From assembly GCA_019096065.1 (NCBI GenBank), contig JAGUCH010000001.1:16058001-16122000 (forward strand): a stretch of 64,000 bases of DNA. The letters are read 5' to 3'. Shown here one piece after another: positions 39,201 to 46,822 of the stretch (positions are counted from its first letter, which is position 1; each line of letters opens with the position of its first letter). The notes under the pieces were generated by a model. It saw only the letters and a program-made list of their open reading frames with translations. It did not search any database and had not been told where the DNA came from. The DNA is from Paracyclopina nana. Taxonomy: Eukaryota > Arthropoda > Copepoda > Cyclopoida > Cyclopettidae. Position numbers and translations under genes: made by a program.

Positions 39201-40997
39201 CATCCCTGAGATGGCAGCTTTCATAGCGTCTACTTGCGTCGCAAGGGCTTTCACCGACTCGTGATAGTCTTTCACCAGGGCGTTCCATGCTTGTTTTTGA
39301 GCCGGAGCTAAATCTTCCCTGGGAGCCAAAGGATCTCTATATGTGTCGTATGAATTAAAAGTTACTTGTTTGTTTGAATTTCTCCATGAGCTTGCCGTCG
39401 CCATGTTCGGTGGAGGTTGTGAAGTATCAGGCAGCCTGTTGATGTTGTAAGTGTGCGAAGGGACCTCGAACGTTTTATTGAGGTAAGCCGTGCGCCAGTC
39501 CTTAGGGAGGTTAGGATTCTCGTGGCCAGGTTGAGTGTCTCTAAGAAAATTGTTCTGTTCGATTTTGTTTCTGTAGAACTCCTGCTGGGACAGCTCTGCC
39601 TCTTTTAGCTTGTAGGCTGCTAACGTCATGGTTACGATCTTTCCTGCCTGGTTCAATGTGATGTGTCCCGGTGGAGGAGCAGCCCAGAGCTGTTGCGAAG
39701 AGCCCTGTGCGCTTGTTCTGCTGCTTTCGCTGGAGATGGATTCAGGGCCGTGCGAGGCTTCTGACAGAATCGGGGTTTGTCTGAGGTGCGTTTCTTGGCG
39801 GGCAAGCAGCTCTTGGTCCTTCATCATGCGTAGCATTTTGGTGAGGTACTGCATGCTGGCGTTGTAGCATCGATCATAAACTCGCTTTATATCCGCTGAG
39901 GGAGTTTGAAGGCTTGCACCGCAAGCTAGCATATACTCGTCCATCGTTTCCTCAAAGTGAGACACGTAGAGTTGTAGATCTTGGCTGCGTTCCTTCAGAT
40001 ATTCAAGCGTAAGGGACCGTTTCGACTTAAAATCTCTTTTTATTTGCGAAAGTTGTTGACCCGCTTCATCGAAGAGCTCGACGAAATAGAGAGCTAGCCT
40101 TTCCACATCATGCAGCGCTTGCCTCTGTCCGGCAGTGGGAAGTGTTTTCCCCTTACCAACCTGCTTGCTATTCCCCTTTACTTTTACGGTTTTTGGAGCT
40201 TTTATTTTCTCAATGAGCCGCCTAGGGTCCGACGGGTCGTCTTGTGTCTCAAACGGTGACAATTGTTCCTGATTTCGAGGCCCCGTGGAGGGTCCTGCTG
40301 CCCCTAAGCTGTCCCCAGGCTGTCCAGAGGGAGCTGGCACGTGCGGAGCAGTTGATGCGTTGCTTGACATACCGGGTAACTGATCGGGGTTAGACGTAGG
40401 ACCTCCCTGGGCTACGATGGTATTATCGTCTGCGGCGGACGAATTCCCCCCTGGGCCCTTTGGAGCGTCGCTCTGCTTGGGCTCTTCGTGCAAGCTATCG
40501 TGTGTCTGACCTTGCAAGGTCGGCACGTTTACATATGGGGTCCCTTGTCTAGCTGCTACGTGCCCCGCAGTGGACGTGGAGCTAGGCAACGCCCTGCTAA
40601 GTAGCTGCTGCCTCGCTAGCTCGTACTCCGATTTTGAGGGCTCTCTCAGAACCTGAGGATTCACCCCTGACCCTGCAGCTGGTGTATCCGCGATGAGTGA
40701 TACGCCACTTAGGTCCGCCCAATCTTGGGTGGGAGTCCTTTGTATGCGGCTTCTCGAAGCGAAAGCATCCTGATCTTGATCTCCCGACGACATAACCTTT
40801 GATTTTTGTAGCTCTGCTAGAATTGTGGGTGTACTTTTACCTCTGCCCAAAGCTCTTTTCTTCGCTTGAGTGTAGGGGGACTTTTCTGGATCCGTGGGAG
40901 TCAGTTGCCAGGGTGACTCCTTCCGTTGCCGTTTGCTGTGCCGTGTAGGTTCCGGTGCGGCTGCCTTTGCGGCTGGCTTAAGCGTCCTTCTCGGCAT
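33264..40997 (-). CDS. BEL/Pao Gag-Pol polyprotein
   Basis: A single uninterrupted frame of 2577 codons; ATG at 40997 lies 83 bases inside the 5' LTR. Approximate order: basic low-complexity start; a predicted coiled coil near 292-365; a DUF1759-like gag core near 730-900; zinc knuckles near 975-1035, including CFKCLLGIHSFADC; aspartic protease with FVDSGAQNSYI near 1158; reverse transcriptase with ADISKMF near 1519 and YVDDLV near 1589; RNase H with FVDAS near 1772 and WTDST near 1850; integrase with an HHCC zinc site near 2135-2155 and catalytic Asp/Asp/Glu near 2185, 2250 and 2307; and a DUF5641-like C-terminal part near 2440-2470. All catalytic residues I can check are present, so the protein looks functional. 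It is large for the group, mainly through about 730 residues before the gag core. No frameshift separates gag and pol, as usual for BEL/Pao. Confidence 0.97.
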   Translation of the reverse strand: MPRRTLKPAAKAAAPEPTRHSKRQRKESPWQLTPTDPEKSPYTQAKKRALGRGKSTPTILAELQKSKVMSSGDQDQDAFASRSRIQRTPTQDWADLSGVSLIADTPAAGSGVNPQVLREPSKSEYELARQQLLSRALPSSTSTAGHVAARQGTPYVNVPTLQGQTHDSLHEEPKQSDAPKGPGGNSSAADDNTIVAQGGPTSNPDQLPGMSSNASTAPHVPAPSGQPGDSLGAAGPSTGPRNQEQLSPFETQDDPSDPRRLIEKIKAPKTVKVKGNSKQVGKGKTLPTAGQRQALHDVERLALYFVELFDEAGQQLSQIKRDFKSKRSLTLEYLKERSQDLQLYVSHFEETMDEYMLACGASLQTPSADIKRVYDRCYNASMQYLTKMLRMMKDQELLARQETHLRQTPILSEASHGPESISSESSRTSAQGSSQQLWAAPPPGHITLNQAGKIVTMTLAAYKLKEAELSQQEFYRNKIEQNNFLRDTQPGHENPNLPKDWRTAYLNKTFEVPSHTYNINRLPDTSQPPPNMATASSWRNSNKQVTFNSYDTYRDPLAPREDLAPAQKQAWNALVKDYHESVKALATQVDAMKAAISGMESNSFIQAAQQKSLFAMGRYQARREALLTLVPASTLPKDDVETYHEAKDLLHALKELVAHRENSAATSSPSVSILKRNNVLTSPAPVTLTATQTPSPSLQQRKQDAFWKDVGDTAPGPGVKPNIKMEPIALVKFDGWDDSQYFTFRENFRTFVHENTTVSFHEKWARLCSLTMGGPAHYAVANKQASYETYIAALEELDAHYGNEERHLSYLLAQLKALPPMNKKSYESLMLCQSEVRNIFLQITYMHGQQALTNGQFDTFVFSCLNVDPATQEHMDSWLVNRGLISFNFQHFDNYVKAVLGLHRNKMAVKGQFLKDKNKRYKAVNALQTEQPVMHTSVEQDAMPTPDDSFEEELIDLTDEVHLLQVMPDKKGTYASCPQCRSNHKLYECPAFLAMSDQNRMTKLHRIRACFKCLLGIHSFADCAQQIVCEVCKGNDHHTLIHKVWKKKAQLNKSAQQAPIQPHHADTNNTAVRLNEMNNSLAHIQQQLHSLSVQDDQEQINLTVTTPNAPHPKQGGNKKISKSKQPVYKNQGNPTCCFNVVPVHISNPKRPNSKMLVNVFVDSGAQNSYIRESVAKKLGLDGPRDDQLLRMLTATRWIPSKIVSMNMTTIEGEEYEFVAHTTPEIPDTIKMPPITMLKKKFHDLAKLHFPDFATNRVADIILGIDQFELMKVKRIVHDKPNEPYVVDIRLGRVVTYSNQVFKLQDPVHLMHTAVIPSQAYQVESSYPPPCDACGGHNGPAPEIIKAIWEPDRVDTYPVTETKRMSINEQKALDILNRTVTRLSSRALQMDLMWKDGEPAFRSNRLKVLKDTSALERRLLLWQPDTYHKTKAEIEEWLELGFIRILDPDLDDLDDGRYLDWLLVIRLDKPSMPVRLVFDGARKHDGKSLNDALLPGPKLQSDVHNVLLRARAAPILVVADISKMFLRFKVDPASRKYQRFIWQGNHYEASSVVFGTASAPCMATFAIKHHIANYQVSHPLGYKALNESLYVDDLVAGFETEAQAIQAIKEIREIGEQADLTFRKWGSSHPAVLEDVPEDLRIAGVAIEPNESHVTKALGLYIDTVSDQIIYPPIPDSNAGKPTTLRSMTKYVPTQYDPLGLIDPITLRGALLLQRVHMARRTIPIDWDTALDYIEDDGVQDIVKDFAQYVADNQHMELLRFPRTTRTQYANSVQLHIFVDASELALAAVAYMRVTYPNDDVQVTIVGSRKQVKPLKEVRAISLMELNAAVLGAMYASNLIRELDRVDKVVFWTDSTCVLTWISKPACNWAQYVGRRVTKICEAVGEWPWRKVNTKCNPADYATRTCTPVELAASTLWINGPNYLKNLESEWPVTKIKPTDDELAAVVAQNAEKLKPLKAMKAKPAVALTLFVIPPHLQPNESVAYRWKCYRNLQGLSVEKFSNYDRIIRIWARAKRFMQRGLFKFKGPLFPEELKRAEIQLIATQQQKYLGDEFDYFLRNKSWPPKSKLASLDPIIGYYGELRTKGRLSNSKVQWIGRQQLILMGPLAKAFLNKIHHQVGCGYGTARYLCDAQITHHVISASKLMKSILKRCGICQRRKAVAVPPHMGLLPANAIPLGDLLPFKYVSTDFCGPFKVSFLRSSYDMYVAIFVCRHTKAIHVEEVYDLTTEELSRALDRFVARRGVPYLLRSDGGSNYIGLRNEIAANERYHELVDKLHHLSWEDLRQYGAQIGVLHWTLSPPHTPHANGLVEAAVKIFKKTFYRYFCSTITPMELFKTLIIKAEGFINGRPLGDIEGMIITPNHFLTRGPPGDLVPVIDPADITKRDHVLKQTHACLQDMWKCWTQHIIHKMQKLGTWKNHRAAVKSGDIVIVLDKELFKKRFQWPVARVHRTYEDSDGIARRAYVRMMVPHSDTPVFYEKSVEVLVPLSCIEPDDTADMIRKVSAARTMHDLHQEDLVATQEETRSLFDSVEFQRLQDVLKRPVVSTAAQHAPANSTLPAPLQTKRKTKPVSRLIQEM

Positions 40998-41059
40998 ATG
41001 GCTGGGATAGATCCTGAAGTCTCAAATTTAACCCCTACCTTCTTCTAGGATTGAGAGAG

Positions 41060-41077
41060 GCCCCACGTTGGGCGCCA
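41060..41077 (-). promoter_or_regulatory. Primer binding site, tRNA-Lys type
   Basis: Two bases inside the 5' LTR the sense strand reads TGGCGCCCAACGTGGGGC, an 18-base match to the 3' end complement of the tRNA-Lys1,2 primer used by several retroelements. Confidence 0.92.
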
Positions 41078-41079
41078 GA

Positions 41080-41368
41080 TGTTTCTAGCAGCATGTAGCG
41101 TCGCTATCAAAGGAGGAAAGGAACCTCGAGGAGACGAAGAATGCAACGCATAGAAGAGCATCTAAATGAAGCTGCATCGCAGCTAGGTAATCATGATATA
41201 AAAAGAAGTAAAATAAAATCACATATTCAGTATATTCAATGCAATGTTGATTCAATGGTAGTGTAACAGATACTGGTAAAGCACAAAAATTCTGCAATGG
41301 AGTCCGCTGAGAGGAGCTACGAGATGAGAGTCGAGGGAGACGTGCGCACGCGCGTGCGACTAGCAACA
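41080..41368 (-). repeat. 5' LTR (289 bp)
   Basis: The promoter-bearing LTR for this minus-strand element; same length and apparently the same sequence as 29578-29866. It is followed on plus by the GATGC duplication at 41369-41373. It carries one copy of the GCG-T-CGC dyad (41096-41106). Confidence 0.96.
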
Positions 41369-41373
41369 GATGC
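41369..41373. repeat. Target-site duplication, right copy (GATGC)
   Basis: Matches 29573-29577 and marks the right boundary of the insertion. Confidence 0.95.
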
Positions 41374-44300
41374 GCTCAAAAAAAGTGCTGATTTCATGTT
41401 GCAGAAACACGACCAAATTGTTGTTGCCAAAGGCTAAAAAGGGCTTATGCAAATTCAGTTCTGCAGACCTGAAAAAAGCTTATTCAGCTCTTTCAAAGCT
41501 TTATATTTTTTCATCGTGAGTCCGATATTCGCGCGCATACAACGTATAAATATATGTAAAACGTCACAATGACACCAATAAAACGTTATACGAATGTGTC
41601 CACAGGGGATATCTTACATTACATTTTATTACGTAATATCGTTATGGGGATGACCACGTGCGCGAAACAACGAATGCCCCATTATATTTCGTGGCCTCAT
41701 TCCTCACCTTTTCAGCTTTTTTATGGGCGAAATTGATAGGCTAGTAGTGATTTTTTGCAACAGCTCGCACGAGTATTCATTACACTGAGTGCAAAAGCTC
41801 CCTTCTTTTGTTCAAAAGCAAATCTCTCATCTGCGCAGTATATTGCTGATGAATGAAAAAGAAACACTTGCTTCTTCCACATGACTTGGCCCAAACCGAG
41901 GACTTTGACAGCTGCTACAATTCTGTGTTTTTGAGCTTCCATCATCAGAGATTCGCAGTTCAGTATATACAGTATTTGACAAGATTAGCGCATTGATATT
42001 CAGCGTTGGTACGCGGCACCTGGTGACACACTGGCTTCAACTTGAGATAGGAGAAAAAAACGCTTTCTAATTCGAAAAATATTTAAAAATATTTTTGAGG
42101 GGATAATGAATAGCAGAATGATGCGTTCCTACCCAATTCTGAGAAGCCATACTGTGCCAGCTCCAAATATGCCACTAGACCGGCTGTCAGACAGCCAAAT
42201 GCAAAACGTGAGGTGTGTGGGGGCAATCCTGACCGCCTGATTTGCACAGTCACGGTAGGAAATGGCCCACTAAAACACCAGCCAAAATTAGTAGCATGTG
42301 AATCGACGCCGGCCGTACGTGGTGTAGTATTTGCACTATGGATGTGTTAATTGCTATGCAAAGATTTCGGCTGAAAGTGACAAAAAACTGCAACGAAAAA
42401 AGTTGTAGTTCCATAATGTAGAAGAGGGGGAAAGTAATAGTGTTTACCCTGTAATTTTGGCAAAAGTCTGCATAGGGCTACTATTTTTAAATCTGACAAT
42501 GAAAAGGGTCGAAATAAGTGGGTAAATCCAAAATAAGAAGAGTGAATTCTCTGCTAATCTCAATGTCAAGATAATCTAGCGCAGAGCGAGGCAAAAAAGA
42601 AAAGTTGAAATCCCCTATAAAATGATAATTCTCTGAGATAACTTTATTAGGCTACTAAGTTATCTGAATATGCTCAACATAAAAGAGTCCATAGAAAAAG
42701 CATGTAGGCCACAAAACGCCCACTGTGAATGTCAAGCTCATTTTCAGGAGTTTTCAAGGGGAGACAACTCACATTTCAGGATTTTTATTCACCCTTATGT
42801 GGATGGCTGATAATATGAGAAAAACCTCACATGCATGACTCGTAAAGCTGCCAAAATTGATAGTTATGAAATCGAATCGTATTATGCGAGAAATTCATGT
42901 GAAACTGGACCATGCAGCTTCTCTTCTGCTCAGATGATGAAGATAAACGTGTCAAGATTGAGCTAACTGATACAACTTGGGGTTTGTTGTAGTAGCTAGC
43001 TCCAGGGGGTGCAAAAGTTGATTCTAGCACAAGAATAGCAACGATTTTGAGAGCATCAACTTGTCTACTATGAAAAAAATCCTCCTCCTTTCTGACATTG
43101 GCCCATTAAGGCCTGCCTTTCGTATACTACAAAAATTACTACAGAGACACAAAGATAATCAGTAGCTATAAAGTGGATGCATTTGTATATACACATGACA
43201 ATGAGCAGATCATCAATCCACTTTGACAGAAAGCAACTTGGGCTGAATCTTGCCCTAATTGGTAAATGTACCACAACTGCTGAAGTAGCATTACCCCTCT
43301 CCTTGGAAGTCAGCTTGCATCTCCAATGAAAAAAGCAGACATGGTGAGAAAAAATCCTGGATTTCCCAAAGTCTAGCTTGAATTTGTGTCTTCAAGTGTA
43401 AGTTTGCATCTGAAAAAACCTGGGAGAAATCAGATTAGGATTGGATTTAAAAAAAAGCCATTAAATGTCAGCTAGCATAAATAAACACAAATAGCTAGTT
43501 TGAATATGTTGGGCCAAATTATGCTAATGTATGAATACCACATGGTTTTTTATTCGGGGCTATTGGCTGTAAACATTTCAAAAGATGGGTATCTTTTATT
43601 GAAAAAAGGGAAGAGATGATCCCCCCACAGAAAATCGATTTAGTATTATGGTTTAAGCAGCCCCCATTTTAGGCAAGCAGAGGATTACCACCAATATTTT
43701 ATCAGGTTGCAAAACTGCTTTAGTGTGTGTTGTGTGAAAAATGAACTCCAGATTTCTTGTTGATGCCTGCATGCTGGAACGGATTGGGTCGATCCATTTG
43801 TTACCCAGAACATCCATTATTATTGTATATGCCAAATCCATATTGAAGCCTGAATTATAATTGAGTTGAATTTCATGCCCGGTGGGTCCAATTAAGAGCT
43901 GGCTTAATATTTCTCCACTGGGAACTGGGAGAGACAGAGAGGGAAAAAATGCTCTACACCCATTCCAAGATGTCAAAAGATATCACAAAGGCAAAGATGT
44001 GAAATGCAAGAGCAATCTGGGGGAAAATAGGTTTTTTTTCTCGATCCAGTAGCTTCTTCTCCCTTTGACATATCCTGCCTCAAAGAAATGCTTGACTGGT
44101 TAAGCTATAAGACAATCTAAATAATGCTGCCTGCTATAAAAAATAGGCTCTTTTCCTGCCAGGGCGGATATTGTGTGTGGGTAGGATAAAACGCCCCATT
44201 TATACCAACAAAAGTCACTCTTACCAATTGATAGAGATGCTCCTTAATTGTGTTTTGGTGGTGGCCATTTCCAGTGAAGAAATCGGAGCAAAAAAGAGAC

Positions 44301-45230
44301 GCTTTGAAAAACGAGTTTAAGATATGCAAAAAAGGAAGGATTGCGCTCCCTAGTACAACAACAGTACACGATGGCCTGAAGTATTTAGGAGAAACGAGGA
44401 GATCAGACTTCAATGCTCTTCTTTGCATTTTTTATTAAGCATGTAGAGCAAAGCTCTGTCAGCTGACACCTTGTTCGGTTGCTTACTAGCTTGGCTGGCG
44501 AGGCGGGCCAGTACGGCACGCTGGCTGCGCTGGCTAAACAGACAAGCGCGTCAGTACGCCAAGCGCACACGGGGCACCAATAAGAACGTTTCTTTGAAAA
44601 TGGGGGTAATTTGTTGTATTCAGGTCAATGTGCTTCCATGGTAAAAAAGTTTAGTGTGGCCAATGTACTATGCCACGTTGCAGATAAGAAAGGTAATATC
44701 TTATGATGACTGGAAGTTTATGCTGAGGGTTTTAAACAAATAAGATTCGGCTTCCCCTTCTTTGCCCCTCATTTCTGGCATTGTTCTCTCACATGAGCTG
44801 CTGCCTGCTTTTAGGCAAATAAACAAATATCACGCTAAGTAGGATAGTGGAGAACGCAGGATCTTCCTTTATTATATTGCTCTCCTGCCCTACTGAGCAC
44901 CAAGTGTCCCTTTTATGGGGTTGCAAATTATTCTTCAGCACCCCCTCACTCCATACTTGCATGCAGGGCGGCTCTGGTTCAGCATAAAGTTACTTTTATG
45001 GCGAATTTGGAGTCCAAATTGACCATTGAGCCACAGAGAGGGACCAATTTAATCTTACACTAGTGTCTTTTTACAACTTTATTTTGGTGCAAACTTGTGA
45101 ACTTAATCAATTTGACGGGGGCAAAAAAAGCGCTCATTTCTCAGAGCAAATGCTTGCCAAAGCAATTGTGTCTGTGCCTTCAAAAAGAAAAAGAGCTCAT
45201 AGTGTGACATAAATCATTATGGAACACTGT
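41374..45230. other. Spacer right of the retrotransposon
   Basis: AT-rich, without a recognisable gene. A GC-rich patch at about 44457-44580 begins with the perfect 12-bp palindrome TGTCAGCTGACA (44457-44468) and continues with repeated CTGGCTG-like words. Open frames are short and unlike proteins. Confidence 0.5.
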
Positions 45231-45361
45231 GGGTATAAATAGATGAGCTCCGCGCACGTTCGCTGCTTCCCGCAATTTCCAAGATTGAATGGGCCCGCAT
45301 CAACTGTAAATAGCACAGCGCTGCGGCCAACTCTGCTTTTTTTCGCGGTTGCGAAAAGCAG
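45231..45361 (+). promoter_or_regulatory. TATA-type promoter candidate with a downstream hairpin
   Basis: TATAAATAG at 45234-45242 is followed by a CG-richer stretch. About 100 bases further on, a hairpin at 45333-45361 has CTGCTTTT...CGC and GCGAAAAGCAG arms around a GGTT loop, with a three-base bulge. This could be the start of an unseen gene or of a small RNA. No open frame nearby looks convincing, so it stays a candidate. Confidence 0.25.
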
Positions 45362-46640
45362 GGCCTTTCACAATGGCGCCACACGAGCAAAATCATAAAT
45401 TAAAGGGGCCTTCCCATGCATAATTAAGCAGAAACACATCTACCAGTTGCTAAGAGAGAAAGCAATAAAAAGGCCATGAGCAAAAATGGAGAAACAAGCA
45501 TAAAGAACAGGTTTAACTATAAAATCTATTGTAAATAGTACGTACTATGTATAATATTTCAAATCTTACCTTGAAAATGGGTGGTCATTTTTATCTTTTA
45601 AGTAGCGGTTATAGTGAAGTTCAGTATTTTGCGTTTTCCGCTCGCCCAATGCAATGTGAAAATATTTTTTTTTCGTTAAATGAACGAGTGCAAAAAACTC
45701 ACTGCGCAAAGAAGAAGCGGCCAGAAATGTACTCATCTTTTAGGTAAGCGAGAACAGTTTGACGATTTGCTTTGCCCCCTAAAAATGAAAAGCATTTGAA
45801 GAATTATTTTAAAAAGTTCATCGTGATAAAAATTTCAATGCTTTGGTATTGATTTTACGAACGAAAAAGTTTTTGCGAACAAGTTGCGTGCTTGCATTCG
45901 CTTTCTAGGCCTTTCAGTGTAGACCTCGTAAAAGAGAAAGCAGCCAGCTTTGCTGCAGAAAATGTCTTACAGAAATGCAATCGTAGAATACAGGGCGGAT
46001 CATCCTCGCCGTCATCATCACAATTTTGTAGGCAATTTTCCCAAACTTTCGAGAGTGATGAAAAGGCCATAACGTAAATGAGTGCGAGCATTCCGGAAGT
46101 AAGTAGCGCAAGTAATTTCCTTTAAGAGCAGAGCATAGTTAACGTAAACAATCGGGTTCACTACACAGAATCTGCTTTTTACCATTTAGTATAGCGTAGA
46201 GAGCCTCGTAATTTCCTCGCTATTTAAACAGGGCCCGAAATGGGCTTTCCATTGATTAAAACATGGTTATTTTGACTGCTCTCGATTAGATCCCTGTTCA
46301 GTGGAAATGCTCTTCAATTAATTAAATCGAAGCCTGCCCTTTAAAAGCCTGCTGTTCAAGCCTTTTTGTGATAAAGACAGCGACGATTGCAGCAAAGCAG
46401 ATCTGCCCTTGATGATTAGTGATGCTTATTAGCTAAACTATTTGAATGGAATTTGAATGACCCTTTCGAAACAATCGACTCTTAAAGCTTCGATCATTAG
46501 CAAATTCATCAATCACATTTTCTATACACATTTGCGGTTGATCTCGAATCATTAAAAGTTCAGAGGCACTCAAAAATAATCTGAGAATTGCATGCAGTTT
46601 TCAGAGGCAAAGGGTTTTTCTTTTTGCCAAGAAAATCTGA
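45362..46640. other. Spacer, no gene recognised
   Basis: AT-rich with short frames. A 62-codon frame at 45892-46077 on plus has a balanced composition and a possible acceptor just upstream, but no similarity I can name. Confidence 0.45.
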
Positions 46641-46659
46641 ATTTATGTCGTTGGTGTCC

Positions 46660-46822
46660 TCGGCTGCGCGAGGGAGGGCGGCCTCCATTTTGGCTCGAAC
46701 GTCGACGTCGCGTTCGCGATCGCGGCGACGCTCAAGCAGTTCGCGGAAAAAGTCCTCAGTCGATCTCGTTCAGTATAGCTGTGAACTGCAAAAGTGATTT
46801 ACTTCAGCTTATGGCCAAATAA
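46660..46822 (+). promoter_or_regulatory. CpG-rich promoter and possible leader exon
   Basis: A local island dense in CG (46669-46760) with a CCTCCATTTTGG element, then two initiator-like TCAGT words (about 46757 and 46770), then a GTGAGT splice donor at 46823. This arrangement fits a transcription start with a noncoding first exon on plus. The next plus-strand gene found is the secreted protein at 54370, whose upstream acceptor (TTTTGCAG at about 54104) could be the partner, giving a leader intron of about 7.3 kb. This link is inference. Confidence 0.35.

Larger units (their letters stand above)
29594..41106. repeat. Scattered GCG-N-CGC dyads (27 sites)
   Basis: Odd-centred inverted repeats with core GCGNCGC start at 29594, 29958, 29993, 30590, 30808, 31808, 32257, 32528, 32726, 32988, 33730, 34603, 34866, 35048, 35839, 35871, 36062, 36396, 37000, 37223, 37504, 37665, 38381, 38922, 39233, 40463 and 41096. 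In 23 of them at least two further flanking base pairs are complementary though different from site to site, for example TTGCGTCGCAA, CCGCGACGCGG, AAGCGACGCTT, TGTGCGTCGCACA and AATCGCGACGCGATT. They lie in both LTRs, in both ORFs and in different codon phases. Confidence 0.85.
29578..41368 (-). mobile_element. Complete BEL/Pao LTR retrotransposon (11.8 kb)
   Basis: An intact 11,791-bp element in minus orientation. In sense order: 5' LTR (41368-41080), tRNA-Lys-type primer site, Gag-Pol ORF (40997-33264), a second ORF (33023-30048), polypurine tract, 3' LTR (29866-29578), flanked by the GATGC duplication. The two LTRs appear identical by eye and both ORFs are open, which suggests a recent insertion that may still be competent. 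BEL/Pao membership rests on a single-frame Gag-Pol with a DUF1759-like gag core, zinc knuckles, aspartic protease, reverse transcriptase with YVDD, RNase H and an integrase followed by a DUF5641-like tail. Its base composition is richer in G+C than the surrounding spacer. The large ORF downstream of pol is unusual. Confidence 0.97.
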
